From NCBI GenBank assembly GCA_017882905.1, contig JADGOO010000077.1, forward strand, positions 1 through 60,576: DNA of 60,576 nucleotides, in the 5' to 3' direction. The position numbers were made by a program, and so were the translations under genes. The DNA comes from Acidimicrobiia bacterium (lineage in GTDB: Bacteria; Actinomycetota; Acidimicrobiia; IMCC26256; PALSA-610). The notes under the pieces were generated by a model. That model worked only from the letters and a program-made list of their open reading frames with translations, was not told the DNA's origin and did no database searches. Shown in pieces: positions 51,065 to 59,305 of this stretch; position 1 is the first letter of the stretch; each line of letters begins with the position of its first letter.

Positions 51065-52337
51065 GGCCGACGAGGCTATCGAGGACCCGTCCACTGCCGA
51101 TGAGACGCTCGTGGACCAGTCGTCGCAGATCTCGCGCCACAACCCGGCGCCGAACCGCGACGAGCTGGTCGCGCTCGGGCTTCTCGACCTGACCGAGCCC
51201 GACGCGCTCGATCGAGAGGCCTTGTTGCAGTTCGTCCTTGCCCGAGGCGCGACGCTCGACGATCTCGAGCACAGCCGCGATCTCGGCCGCATGGTCGGCG
51301 CGTCGGTGGAGCAGATGCTGCGCCCGGGGCCGCGCTTGTCGCGGCGAGAGATCGCCTGGCGCACGGCGATCGACGACGACGTCCTTGTGCGCATGCGCCA
51401 AGCGGCGGGCCTGTCGGACCCTGGGATCGACGCGGCCTGCTTCACCGAATCCGACGTGCTCGCGGCGCGAGCGTTCGAACGCCTTGCGTTGCTGTTCGGC
51501 GAGCCCGTGGCCATGGAGCTGATGCGGGTGGTCGGCGGCGCGTTGGCCCGCATCGCGGAAGCCGCCTTGAGTGCCTACGTGGTGAACGTCGCCGCGCCAC
51601 TGCGACACTTGGCCGCGAGCTCGAGCGACGCGAACGAGCACCATGCGAGCACGGGGCGTGCGCCGAAGGTGGATGTCGACCTGACGACCGCGCGCGCGTT
51701 CACCGAGGTCGCCGCCGCGCTCCCGGACCTGGGTCGGTCGCTCGACACGCTCCTGCGGCACCATCTTGACGCGGCGATGCAGCAGCTCGCCGTGACGCAG
51801 CACGGCTCGATCGACTCCGATGTGGTGTCGCTGACGGTCGGCTTCGTCGACCTCGTGGGCTCCACGGCCTGGGCGCGTGCGCTCCCGGTGCACGATCTCG
51901 CGGCCGCGCTCAGCCGCTTCGCCGCCCTCGCCAATGAGGTCGCGAGCAATCGGGGTGCGCGCGTGGTCAAGCTGATCGGCGACGAGGTGATGTTCGTGGC
52001 GGGCAACGCCGCCGACGCGTGCACGATCGCAATCGAGCTGGTCGAAGGCTGCGGTTCTGATGCCGAGCTCCCGCCGTTGCGGGGTGGGATCGCCACCGGC
52101 GAGGTCGTTGCCCGTGACGGCGACTACCACGGCGCGATCGTGCACCTCGCGTCTCGGATCGTGAAAGAAGCCGAGCCGTACACGGTGGTGGTCGATCGGG
52201 CCACGGCGCGCAGCGCCGGTCGCGGCGACCATCGCCTTGCCTTCCGGACGGCCGGCGCGCGCGTGCTGCGCGGGTTCGACGAGCCGGTCGAGCTCGTGGG
52301 CGTCAGTCCGCGAGAAACTCCAGCAGCAGTGGCGTGA
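51063..52337 (+). CDS. Class III cyclase with Rv1264-type N-terminal regulatory domain
   Basis: A 424-residue protein. The N-terminal 200 residues are helical (NRDELVALGLLDLTEPDALD, SREIAWRTAIDDDVLVRM-like, ALLFGEPVAMELMRVVGGALARIAEAA) and resemble the pH-sensing regulatory domain of mycobacterial Rv1264. The cyclase domain (about 250-415) has the metal Asp residues (TVGFVDLVGST, VKLIGDEVMFV). At the transition-state position, however, the usual VNxAxR reads VHLASR, with His for Asn. Activity may be reduced or altered. It converges with the epoxide-hydrolase-like gene, overlapping it by 35 bases. Confidence 0.85.
   Translation: MADEAIEDPSTADETLVDQSSQISRHNPAPNRDELVALGLLDLTEPDALDREALLQFVLARGATLDDLEHSRDLGRMVGASVEQMLRPGPRLSRREIAWRTAIDDDVLVRMRQAAGLSDPGIDAACFTESDVLAARAFERLALLFGEPVAMELMRVVGGALARIAEAALSAYVVNVAAPLRHLAASSSDANEHHASTGRAPKVDVDLTTARAFTEVAAALPDLGRSLDTLLRHHLDAAMQQLAVTQHGSIDSDVVSLTVGFVDLVGSTAWARALPVHDLAAALSRFAALANEVASNRGARVVKLIGDEVMFVAGNAADACTIAIELVEGCGSDAELPPLRGGIATGEVVARDGDYHGAIVHLASRIVKEAEPYTVVVDRATARSAGRGDHRLAFRTAGARVLRGFDEPVELVGVSPRETPAAVA
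51072..51077 (-). promoter_or_regulatory. -10 box TAGCCT of a leaderless promoter (minus strand)
   Basis: Serves the acyl-CoA synthetase, 7 bases from its ATG at 51064. The box lies inside the first codons of the divergent cyclase gene. Confidence 0.55.
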
Positions 52338-53136
52338 ACTTCTGAGGGAGCTCGCTCGGGATGAAGTGCCCGCAGCCGGCGATCCGCTCGTAGCGCCACG
52401 GCCCGTCGACGAAGGCTCCGGAGCCGATCATCTGCGTCTCGGTGAGTGCGCCGTCGCCCTCGCTCCACACGCCGAGCGTGGGGCACTGCACGTTGGGCAG
52501 GGCGATCCGGTCGCCGAGGAACTGCGCCTCGGGGTTCACGTTCGCTCGGTAGATCCCGAGCGACGCCGTGAGCGCGCCGGGTCGCTCCAAGAGCAGGCGG
52601 TGCCGATCGGCATCGGGGTTGCTGCCCCACATGTGGAGCGCGGCCCAGTCGTCGCGGGGCAGCACGGTCTCGGCCATCGGGTGCGAGAAGAGCCAGAAGT
52701 ACCAGGAGCGGCGGCGCTGCTCCCAGCCGGCGTCGCCGAACACGCCCGGGTGTCCGACCGACACGGCGCAGAGCCGTTCCACCCGGTCGGGTGCGAGGGC
52801 GGCGAATCCCCACGCGATGCCCGCGCCCCAGTCGTGAGCCACGAGCTGCACGCGCGGCGCGCCGAGCTGATCGAGCAGCGCGATGAGGTCGGTGAAGTGG
52901 TGAATGAGGCCGTACGCCTCGACCTCGGCGGGCTTGTCGCTCTCGCCGAAGCCGCGCAGATCGGGGGCGATCACCCGCCGTCCCGAAGCCACCAGCGCGT
53001 CGATCTGGTAGCGCCACAGGTGATGGTCGTCGGGCCAGCCGTGCAGCAGCAGCACGGGCAGCGCATCGGTGTCGGTCGGGCCGTCGACGAGCACGTTGAG
53101 CCGGATGCCGTTCACGTCGTGGAGTGCGGTCGCCAT
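52303..53136 (-). CDS. Alpha/beta hydrolase of the epoxide hydrolase group
   Basis: A 277-residue hydrolase. LLLHGWPDDHHLWRYQ holds the oxyanion HGxP, and the nucleophile elbow VAHDWGAGIAWGF has Asp, as in epoxide hydrolases and haloalkane dehalogenases. APDLRGFGESDKP is the conserved strand-4 region, and the catalytic His lies in IAGCGHFIPSELP. Lid tyrosines are not resolved by eye. The likely reaction is opening an epoxide or ester-like substrate in the cytoplasm. The start is set by TAGCGT 7 bases upstream. Confidence 0.88.
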   Translation of the reverse strand: MATALHDVNGIRLNVLVDGPTDTDALPVLLLHGWPDDHHLWRYQIDALVASGRRVIAPDLRGFGESDKPAEVEAYGLIHHFTDLIALLDQLGAPRVQLVAHDWGAGIAWGFAALAPDRVERLCAVSVGHPGVFGDAGWEQRRRSWYFWLFSHPMAETVLPRDDWAALHMWGSNPDADRHRLLLERPGALTASLGIYRANVNPEAQFLGDRIALPNVQCPTLGVWSEGDGALTETQMIGSGAFVDGPWRYERIAGCGHFIPSELPQKFTPLLLEFLAD

Positions 53137-53143
53137 CCGAGAA

Positions 53144-53149
53144 ACGCTA
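53144..53149 (-). promoter_or_regulatory. -10 box TAGCGT of a leaderless promoter (minus strand)
   Basis: Ends 7 bases before the ATG at 53136. Confidence 0.6.
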
Positions 53150-53185
53150 GGCGCGCCGGACGTGACTCTTGCGGGTGAGCGCCCA

Positions 53186-53866
53186 ATGGCCTCGTTGGTG
53201 TGGCACCCTGTCGAGGTGGCACTGCTCGATGGCACGCTCACCGACGGGACGGTCACGCTCCGAGCCGTTGATGGTGGCGACGGCTCCGATGTGTTCGCCG
53301 CCCTGTCGAGCGACCCGACGGTGGCCCGCTGGACCCGCGTGCCGTGGCCGTACACGCGTGCGCACCTCGACGAGTTCCTGCGGGCGGTCAAGGTCTGGCA
53401 CAGCGGGAGGACCGACCTGGCCCTGGCCATCACCGACTCCGGCACCGGCGAGTTCTTCGGGTGCATGGGGCTGCACCGCGTGGGTTACCCCGACCTTCCC
53501 CGCTCCGCGTTCTTGCCCGACGAGGTGGGCTACTGGGTGCAGGCCGGCGTGCGCGGGCGGGGCGTCGCGACCCGCGCGTTGCGTGTGCTGTCGCAGTACG
53601 CACTCGACGTGCTCGAGCGTCCCCGCCTCAACCTGCAGACGAAAGTGGGCAACGAGGCGTCGGTCACGGTCGCTCGACGAGTGGGCTACCAGTTCGTCGC
53701 GCGGGTGCCGGCGCGCGACGTCGACGACGACGATGTCGACCACGACCGCTACGTGCTGCGCGCCGCCGACCTCGAGGCATCACGTTCGCGGCCGTCGGTG
53801 AGCGCCGAGCCGGCCCACCCGGCCGACGCGGCGGGGACCGCTACTTCGAGCCCGTCTGCGCCTTGA
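53186..53866 (+). CDS. GNAT-family N-acetyltransferase (RimJ/RimL type)
   Basis: A 226-residue acetyltransferase. [23 protein letters not shown] is the typical RimJ/L start. [15 protein letters not shown] and [28 protein letters not shown] contain the acetyl-CoA loop (VRGRGVA, matching Q/RxxGxG/A), followed by [22 protein letters not shown]. The target is probably an N-terminal amine or a small molecule. The start is chosen at ATG 53186; a GTG at 53217 is possible. The 3' end overlaps gpm by 26 bases, convergent. Confidence 0.85.
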   Translation: MASLVWHPVEVALLDGTLTDGTVTLRAVDGGDGSDVFAALSSDPTVARWTRVPWPYTRAHLDEFLRAVKVWHSGRTDLALAITDSGTGEFFGCMGLHRVGYPDLPRSAFLPDEVGYWVQAGVRGRGVATRALRVLSQYALDVLERPRLNLQTKVGNEASVTVARRVGYQFVARVPARDVDDDDVDHDRYVLRAADLEASRSRPSVSAEPAHPADAAGTATSSPSAP

Positions 53867-54605
53867 CGCCCTCGATCGCCGCGGCCGCGGCTGCGTCGTC
53901 GAGGTAACGCCCGCGCACTCCGAGATGCGCGTCGGTGTGCACCGGCTGCAGATCGGCGTCGAGCTCGTACACGAGCGGCAGACCGGTGGGGATGTTGAGG
54001 TCGATCACCTGCTCCGCGGTCATGCCGTCGAGATGCATCGCGAGGCCGCGTAGCGAGTTGCCGTGCGCGACGACGAGCACAGTGTGACCGGCGCGCAGGT
54101 CGGGCACGATCGCGTCGTACCACCACGGGAGCATGCGCTCGATCACGTCGCGGAGACATTCGGCGCGGGGAAGCACGTCGCGGGGGAGCGTGTCGTAGCG
54201 AGCGTCGATGCCCGACTGCGGGTCGTCGATCGGCATCGGCTCGGGCGGTACGTCGAAGCTGCGGCGCCAGAGCTGCACCTGGTCGGCGCCGTACTTGGCG
54301 ACTGTCTCCTTCTTGTTCAGTCCCTGCAGGGCTCCGTAGTGCCGCTCGTTCAGTCGCCACGAGCGGCGCACCGGCAGCCATGAGCGCCCCATGGCGTCGA
54401 GGGCGATCTGGGCGGTGTGGATGGCGCGCACCTGCAACGACGTGTGCAGGACCGTGGGCGCGATCCCGGCGGCGGCGAGCTGCTCGCCGCCGCGGCGAGC
54501 CTCGGTGCGGCCCAGATCGGTGAGATCCACGTCGACCCAGCCCGTGAACAGGTTCCGGAGGTTCCATTCGCTCTGGCCATGCCGGAGCAACACCACGCGC
54601 GCCAT
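53841..54605 (-). CDS. gpmA: 2,3-bisphosphoglycerate-dependent phosphoglycerate mutase
   Basis: A 254-residue glycolytic enzyme that interconverts 3- and 2-phosphoglycerate. Motifs are [29 protein letters not shown] (phospho-His9, given here in two blocks: RHGQSEWN and [10 protein letters not shown]), [35 protein letters not shown] and [20 protein letters not shown] (second His). Length and motifs are those of true dPGM, unlike the broad phosphatase at 18767. No strong ribosome binding site precedes the ATG. Confidence 0.94.
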   Translation of the reverse strand: MARVVLLRHGQSEWNLRNLFTGWVDVDLTDLGRTEARRGGEQLAAAGIAPTVLHTSLQVRAIHTAQIALDAMGRSWLPVRRSWRLNERHYGALQGLNKKETVAKYGADQVQLWRRSFDVPPEPMPIDDPQSGIDARYDTLPRDVLPRAECLRDVIERMLPWWYDAIVPDLRAGHTVLVVAHGNSLRGLAMHLDGMTAEQVIDLNIPTGLPLVYELDADLQPVHTDAHLGVRGRYLDDAAAAAAIEGVKAQTGSK

Positions 54606-54646
54606 GGAAAGATCGTCGCGCTCGCGAGCTCGATTTGCTGAATGAG

Positions 54647-54673
54647 GAGAGGCTCGCCCCCGGCGAGGCTCTC
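54647..54673. other. Hairpin in the divergent region between gpmA and the phosphatase operon
   Basis: A 12-bp inverted repeat with one mismatch (54647-54658 and 54662-54673) and a CCC loop, 14 bases before the ATG at 54688. It could be an operator, or an attenuator-like stem if transcribed. Confidence 0.4.
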
Positions 54674-54687
54674 CGAGAAGCGGATCC

Positions 54688-55224
54688 ATGGACATACCCT
54701 TGACTCCCGTGGCCGGGCTTCATGTCGTCTCGTTGTGCACCGGCAACGCCGCGCGCAGCGTGATGGCCGGCGTGCTGCTCGCCGAGCACGTGCCTGATCT
54801 GGTGGTCACCACGAGTGGTACCCACGTGATCGAGGGCCTGCCGATGAGCTGGCGCACCGCCGACGCGATCCGCAGCCTCGGTCTCGACGTGCCACCGCAC
54901 CGCAGCCGCCAGGCCACCCCCGACGAGCTGGAGCACGCCGACCTGGTGATCGCCGCGGCGCGTGATCACGTGCGCTGGATGCGCCGCGTGCATCCGCGAG
55001 CCGCGGCCCGCAGCGCCACGTTGAAGCGGCTCGCTCGCGACCTCGGTGCGCCCGACGGTCGCTCGTTCGGCGAACGCGTGAGCGCGCTCGGTCTCGACGC
55101 CGTCGAGCTCGAGGAATGGGAAGACGTCATCGATCCTGCCGGCGGCGACATCGACGTGTTCGTCGAGACTGCCGCGGAGATCGCCGAGCAAGTACATCTG
55201 CTCGCGCCCAAGCTGGTTGGCTGA
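54688..55224 (+). CDS. Low-molecular-weight protein-tyrosine-phosphatase-like protein
   Basis: A 178-residue protein with the P-loop CTGNAARS (Cys17, Arg23; Cx5R) directly after the first strand (LHVVSLC). [20 protein letters not shown] and [22 protein letters not shown] follow, where the DPxGG Asp is in the place of the general-acid Asp. It is similar to LMW-PTP and thioredoxin-type arsenate reductases. No further conserved Cys pair of the arsenate-reductase type is visible, so phosphatase is more likely. First gene of an operon through 59305. A GTG at 54709 is an alternative start. Confidence 0.82.
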   Translation: MDIPLTPVAGLHVVSLCTGNAARSVMAGVLLAEHVPDLVVTTSGTHVIEGLPMSWRTADAIRSLGLDVPPHRSRQATPDELEHADLVIAAARDHVRWMRRVHPRAAARSATLKRLARDLGAPDGRSFGERVSALGLDAVELEEWEDVIDPAGGDIDVFVETAAEIAEQVHLLAPKLVG

Positions 55225-55242
55225 CTGGAGGTTGGAGCAATC

Positions 55243-56007
55243 GTGTCGGCACCGCTGCGCCATGCCCCGAACTTCCGCGATCTCGCTGGTGTGGTCATGG
55301 CAGACGGGCGCCGTGTACGCGCCGGTCTCGTGTACCGCAGCGGCGTGCTCGACCGTCTCGACGACGACGACCTCGCCGCGCTCGCTGCCCTCGGCGTGCG
55401 GACGATCGTCGACGTGCGCAGCGACGACGAGGTGGCCGCGCGCCCGAACCGTCTCCCGGGCGGCATCGAGTCGCTTCACCGGCCGATCACCGACGTGTCG
55501 GCGGCACCGCTCGCGATCCTGGAACAGCTCGAGCGCGGCGACACGGAGGGCCTCGGAGCCGAGATGCTCATTCGTGGCAACGACGCGTTCGTGCGGCGGT
55601 TCCTCGATCGCTTCGCGGGGGTCGTCGGCTTGCTCGCCGACCCCGAGCGGTGGCCGATCGTGGTGCACTGCACGGCCGGCAAAGACCGCACCGGCTTCGC
55701 GATCGCGTGCTTGCTCTGGGCTGCTGGTGCCGACGACGACGCGGTGCTCGCCGATTACCTGCGCACCAACGAGCACCTGGCGCAACGCCATGCCGAAGCG
55801 CTCGCGCACGCGGCGACACGTGTCGCCGACGTGGAGCCGTTGCGCGAGATGATGGAGGTGCGCGCCGAGTACCTGCTGGCGGCACGCGCCGCGATCGACG
55901 AGGTCCACGGCAGCATCGATGCCTTCGTGCGCGACGGCCTGGGCCTCGACGACGCGGCCCTCGTGAGGCTGCGCGATCACCTGCTTGAGTACCCTCCGGC
56001 CCCGTGA
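55243..56007 (+). CDS. Tyrosine/phosphoinositide phosphatase of the PtpB/MptpB-like group
   Basis: A 254-residue protein with NFRDLAGVVMADGRRVRAGLVYRSG, VRTIVDVRSDDEVAARP and the P-loop HCTAGKDRTGFAIACLLWAAG (Cx5R with Lys and Asp, as in MptpB and lipid-phosphatase-like enzymes), then LADYLRTNEHL. Cytoplasmic. It would dephosphorylate phosphotyrosine, phosphoserine or phosphoinositides. It follows the other phosphatase by 18 bases and overlaps the next gene by 4 (GTGA). Confidence 0.9.
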   Translation: MSAPLRHAPNFRDLAGVVMADGRRVRAGLVYRSGVLDRLDDDDLAALAALGVRTIVDVRSDDEVAARPNRLPGGIESLHRPITDVSAAPLAILEQLERGDTEGLGAEMLIRGNDAFVRRFLDRFAGVVGLLADPERWPIVVHCTAGKDRTGFAIACLLWAAGADDDAVLADYLRTNEHLAQRHAEALAHAATRVADVEPLREMMEVRAEYLLAARAAIDEVHGSIDAFVRDGLGLDDAALVRLRDHLLEYPPAP

Positions 56008-57758
56008 ACGATGCCCGCACGGTGACTCCGGTCGGCGTACCGGCCAAGGTGCTCGAAGCCGAAGCCCAGCTCCTCGCGCCGGGGAGCCCGTTCGAGCTCG
56101 TCACCGAGACGATCGACGGCCAACCCATCGGCGCCTTCCGCCAGCGCACCACCAACCTGCGCGACCTGCTCGCGAAGTCGCCGGGGTTCGGCGACCGCGA
56201 GTACCTGGTCGCCACCGATGGCGAGACGGAACGACGGCTCACGTTCGTTGAGCACGAGCGCCAAGTGGCGTCGCTGGCGCGCGTGATGGCGGAGCAGTAC
56301 GGCGTGGGCAAGGGCGATCGGGTCGCGATCCTCGGTGCGAACAGCATCGATTGGATCATCACGTTCTGGGCCACGATCAGCTTGGGCGCGATTGCCTGCG
56401 CGCTCAACGGATGGTGGACGGGTCCCGAGATCGAGTACGGCGTCTCGTACACAGAACCCGCGTTGCTGGTGGCCGACCGCAAGCGCATCGACCGCGTCGG
56501 CGGCAAGGATCTCGGCGTTCCCGTGCTCGTGATGGAAGACGATCTGGGCGCCCTCGTCACGCGGTACCCCGATGCACCGCTGCCCGACGTGGAGATCGGC
56601 GTCGACGACCCGGCGATCATCCTGTTCACGAGCGGTACGACAGGTCGGCCCAAGGGTGCCGTGCACACGCACGGCAACGTCGGATCGTTGCTCGCCATGC
56701 TCTTCTTCCAGGGTGCGCGCGGCATGATCGCAGGGCCGCCCGCGCCAGAACCGGCGCCGGGCAGCGCGCCACAGGCGCTCACTCCCACGCAGTTCATGAC
56801 GAGCCCGCTCTTCCACGTGTCGGGTCTGCACACGGGCGCCGTGATGTTCATGGCGACGGGTGTGCGCAGCGTCTGGTGGATGGGGCGCTTCGATCCCGGC
56901 AAGGTGGCGCCGGTGCTCGAACGTGAGCGCTGCACTGGATGGTCGATCACCGAGACGGTGCTGCACCGCTTCGTGCACCACCCCGATGTGGCGGCGGGGA
57001 AGTACGACTACTCGGCCGTGCGTTCGATCGGCGGCGGCGGTTCGGCGATCCCACCGGCCACGCAGGACCTCGCACGCAAGGTGTTCCCGAGCTCGGCGCG
57101 CACGATGGGAATCGGATACGGCCTCACGGAGTGCACCGCGCTCGCGACGAGCAACTTCGGTGACGAGCTGATCGCGTTCCCCACGAGCTGCGGCCGCCCG
57201 TTGCCCACGATCACCCTCGAGATCCGCAGCTTCGACGATCCACTGGGCCCGGCGCTCACCGACGGCGAAGAGGGCGAGGTGTGGATCCGGTCGCCGATGG
57301 TGATCCGCGAGTACTGGCGGCGCCCCGACGCCACCGCCGAGACGATCTACCCGGGCGGGTGGCTGCGCACCGGCGACCTCGGCTGGATGGAGGGCGGCCG
57401 GCTGTACCTCGCGTCGCGCCGCAAGGACCTGATCCTGCGCGGTGGTGAGAACATCTACCCGGCCGAGATCGAGGCGCGCCTCGTGGAGCACGAGGGCGTG
57501 GAGGAGGTCGCCGCGCTCGGCGTGCCCGATCCCGAGTTCGGCCAGGCCGTGAAGGCCGTGATCGTGCGGCGCGCGGGCGAGCGCGAAGCGACTGCCGAGG
57601 AGCTCGAGGAGTTCTGCGCGGCGGCCATCGCCTATTACAAGGTCCCCACCCAATGGGAGTTCCGCACCGAGCCGCTGCCGCGCAACGCGATGGGCAAGCT
57701 GCTGCGCGACGCTCTCGACGGCGACGCAGGTGCCGAACGCCGCTTCGTCGAAGAGTGA
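56004..57758 (+). CDS. Acyl-CoA synthetase (class I adenylate-forming)
   Basis: A 584-residue ligase: IILFTSGTTGRPKGAVHTH (P-loop), IGYGLTECTALAT (A5), GGWLRTGDLGWME (A7), LASRRKDLILRGGENIYPAEIE (A8) and the Lys of LPRNAMGKLLRDAL (A10). About 40 residues before the core (VGVPAKVLEAEAQLLAPGSPFEL) are typical of a subgroup acting on long-chain or aromatic acids. The GTG start overlaps the phosphatase stop, so the two are coupled. Confidence 0.92.
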   Translation: MNDARTVTPVGVPAKVLEAEAQLLAPGSPFELVTETIDGQPIGAFRQRTTNLRDLLAKSPGFGDREYLVATDGETERRLTFVEHERQVASLARVMAEQYGVGKGDRVAILGANSIDWIITFWATISLGAIACALNGWWTGPEIEYGVSYTEPALLVADRKRIDRVGGKDLGVPVLVMEDDLGALVTRYPDAPLPDVEIGVDDPAIILFTSGTTGRPKGAVHTHGNVGSLLAMLFFQGARGMIAGPPAPEPAPGSAPQALTPTQFMTSPLFHVSGLHTGAVMFMATGVRSVWWMGRFDPGKVAPVLERERCTGWSITETVLHRFVHHPDVAAGKYDYSAVRSIGGGGSAIPPATQDLARKVFPSSARTMGIGYGLTECTALATSNFGDELIAFPTSCGRPLPTITLEIRSFDDPLGPALTDGEEGEVWIRSPMVIREYWRRPDATAETIYPGGWLRTGDLGWMEGGRLYLASRRKDLILRGGENIYPAEIEARLVEHEGVEEVAALGVPDPEFGQAVKAVIVRRAGEREATAEELEEFCAAAIAYYKVPTQWEFRTEPLPRNAMGKLLRDALDGDAGAERRFVEE

Positions 57759-57768
57759 GAGCGCCCCA

Positions 57769-58389
57769 ATGCCGTTGAACCTCGCTGAGCTCGTCGCCCC
57801 CGCGCACACCGCGCTCGTGCTGCAGGAGGTGCAGAACGGCGTGGTCGGCACGCGCAGCGCACTCCCGCAGCTCGCGGCATCGGCCGCCGCGGTCGATCTC
57901 GTCGAGCACTGCGCGCAGCTCGCTCGACGCGCGCGCGAGCGCGGCGTTCCGGTCTTCCATTGCACGGCCGAGATGCGGGCCGACGGCGTGGGTGTGAACC
58001 GCAATGCGCGTCTCTTCGCTGGCGTCGCGAAGTCGGACGTGAAGCAGTCGCCCGGCAGCGACGCGGTGCGGGTGCCCGACGCGATCGGTGTCGACGAGCG
58101 CGACGTCCTGCTGCCGCGCCATCACGGCGTCGGTCCCATGACTGACACGCAGCTCGATTCGATGTTGCGCAACTGCGGTGTCACCACGATCGTGGGTGTA
58201 GGCGTGTCGCTGAACATCGGCATGTTCAACATGGTCGTCGACGGTGTGAACCGCGGCTACCAGATGGTGTTGCCACGCGACGCGGTCGCCGGGGTCCCGC
58301 CCGAGTACGGCGAAGCGGTGCTCGCGAACTCGCTCTCGCTGCTCGCCACGATCACCACGACGGCCGACGTTCTTGCCGCCTGGTCCTGA
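57769..58389 (+). CDS. Isochorismatase-fold protein with altered catalytic triad
   Basis: A 206-residue protein with the isochorismatase/cysteine-hydrolase fold (TALVLQEVQNGVVG; HCTAEMRADG; TTIVGVGVSLNIGMFNMVVDGVNRGYQMVLPRDAVAG). The Asp-Lys-Cys triad is not there. The Asp before xQ is Glu20, the Lys position reads LLPRHH with Arg, and the Cys position (VxxCV) is Gly in SLNIGMF. It is therefore probably not a standard hydrolase. It starts 10 bases after the acyl-CoA synthetase and overlaps the next gene by 17. Confidence 0.8.
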   Translation: MPLNLAELVAPAHTALVLQEVQNGVVGTRSALPQLAASAAAVDLVEHCAQLARRARERGVPVFHCTAEMRADGVGVNRNARLFAGVAKSDVKQSPGSDAVRVPDAIGVDERDVLLPRHHGVGPMTDTQLDSMLRNCGVTTIVGVGVSLNIGMFNMVVDGVNRGYQMVLPRDAVAGVPPEYGEAVLANSLSLLATITTTADVLAAWS

Positions 58390-59305
58390 TATCGAGGCGG
58401 CGCGCCGGTTCCTCGTCGCGCACCTCGGCGCCGGCGTCAGCGCCGTGGAGCTCGTAGGCGCGGGTGCGTGGTCACGGTGCTTCGGCTTCGCGCTCGCGGG
58501 TCGCGAGCTCGTCGTTCGCTTCGGCCGCCAGCGCGACGACTTCGACAAGGATCGCCGGGCGACGTCGTTCGCGTCGGCCAGGCTCCCGGTGCCCGATGTG
58601 CTCGAGGTCGGAGCCGCGTTCGACGGCTGGTTCGCGATCTCGACCCGCGCCCGCGGGGAGCCGCTCGAGCACCTCGACGCGGCGGGGTGGCGAGCCGTGC
58701 TGCCGTCGCTGCTCGGCGTGCTCGACGCGCTCCACGCGGTGGATCTGCAGCCGGCTACGGGGTGGGGTCCCTGGGACGCGCAGGGTGTGGCGCCGTTCGC
58801 GTCGTGGCGGGAGTTCCTGCTCAGCGTCGCCGACGACACGCCCGCGCGCCGCACGGCGGGTTGGCGGTCGCGGCTCGCGGCGTCGCCGTTCGGCGACGCT
58901 GATTTCGGTGCTCGCCTCGCCCAGCTCGCGCACGTCAGCGAGCATGGCGATGCGGTGCCGCGCCACCTCGTGCACGCCGACCTCCTGAACCGCAACATGC
59001 TCGTCGACGGCGTGCACATCAGTGGCGTGCTCGACTGGGGATGCTCGTTGTACGGCGATCCGATCTACGACGCGGCATGGGTGGAGTTCTGGGCGCCGTG
59101 GTATCCGGCGTGGGCCGACGCCGACGTGGTGGGCGCCCTGTACCGCCACCTCGAGGGTCGCGTCGCGCACCCGGCGACCATCGAGGCTCGTCGCCGCGCC
59201 TGTCTGCTGCACATCGCGCTCGATCACTACGCGTACAACGCGTGGAAGGGCGACGCGTCGGCGTTGGGCGAGGTGATCGATCGGACGCGGCAGCTCATCG
59301 ACTGA
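58373..59305 (+). CDS. Aminoglycoside-phosphotransferase-like kinase
   Basis: A 310-residue APH/choline-kinase-fold protein. AWSRCFGFALAGRELVVRFGRQ is the ATP-binding N-lobe, the catalytic loop is HLVHADLLNRNML (Asp and Asn), and the metal Asp lies in ISGVLDWGCSLYGDPIYD. The natural substrate is unknown and unlikely to be an antibiotic in this setting; acyl-CoA dehydrogenase-linked APH proteins phosphorylate hydroxyacyl-CoAs, and an acyl-CoA synthetase lies in the same operon. The start appears to be TTG at 58373, since no ATG or GTG fits. Confidence 0.82.
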   Translation: MPPGPDIEAARRFLVAHLGAGVSAVELVGAGAWSRCFGFALAGRELVVRFGRQRDDFDKDRRATSFASARLPVPDVLEVGAAFDGWFAISTRARGEPLEHLDAAGWRAVLPSLLGVLDALHAVDLQPATGWGPWDAQGVAPFASWREFLLSVADDTPARRTAGWRSRLAASPFGDADFGARLAQLAHVSEHGDAVPRHLVHADLLNRNMLVDGVHISGVLDWGCSLYGDPIYDAAWVEFWAPWYPAWADADVVGALYRHLEGRVAHPATIEARRRACLLHIALDHYAYNAWKGDASALGEVIDRTRQLID

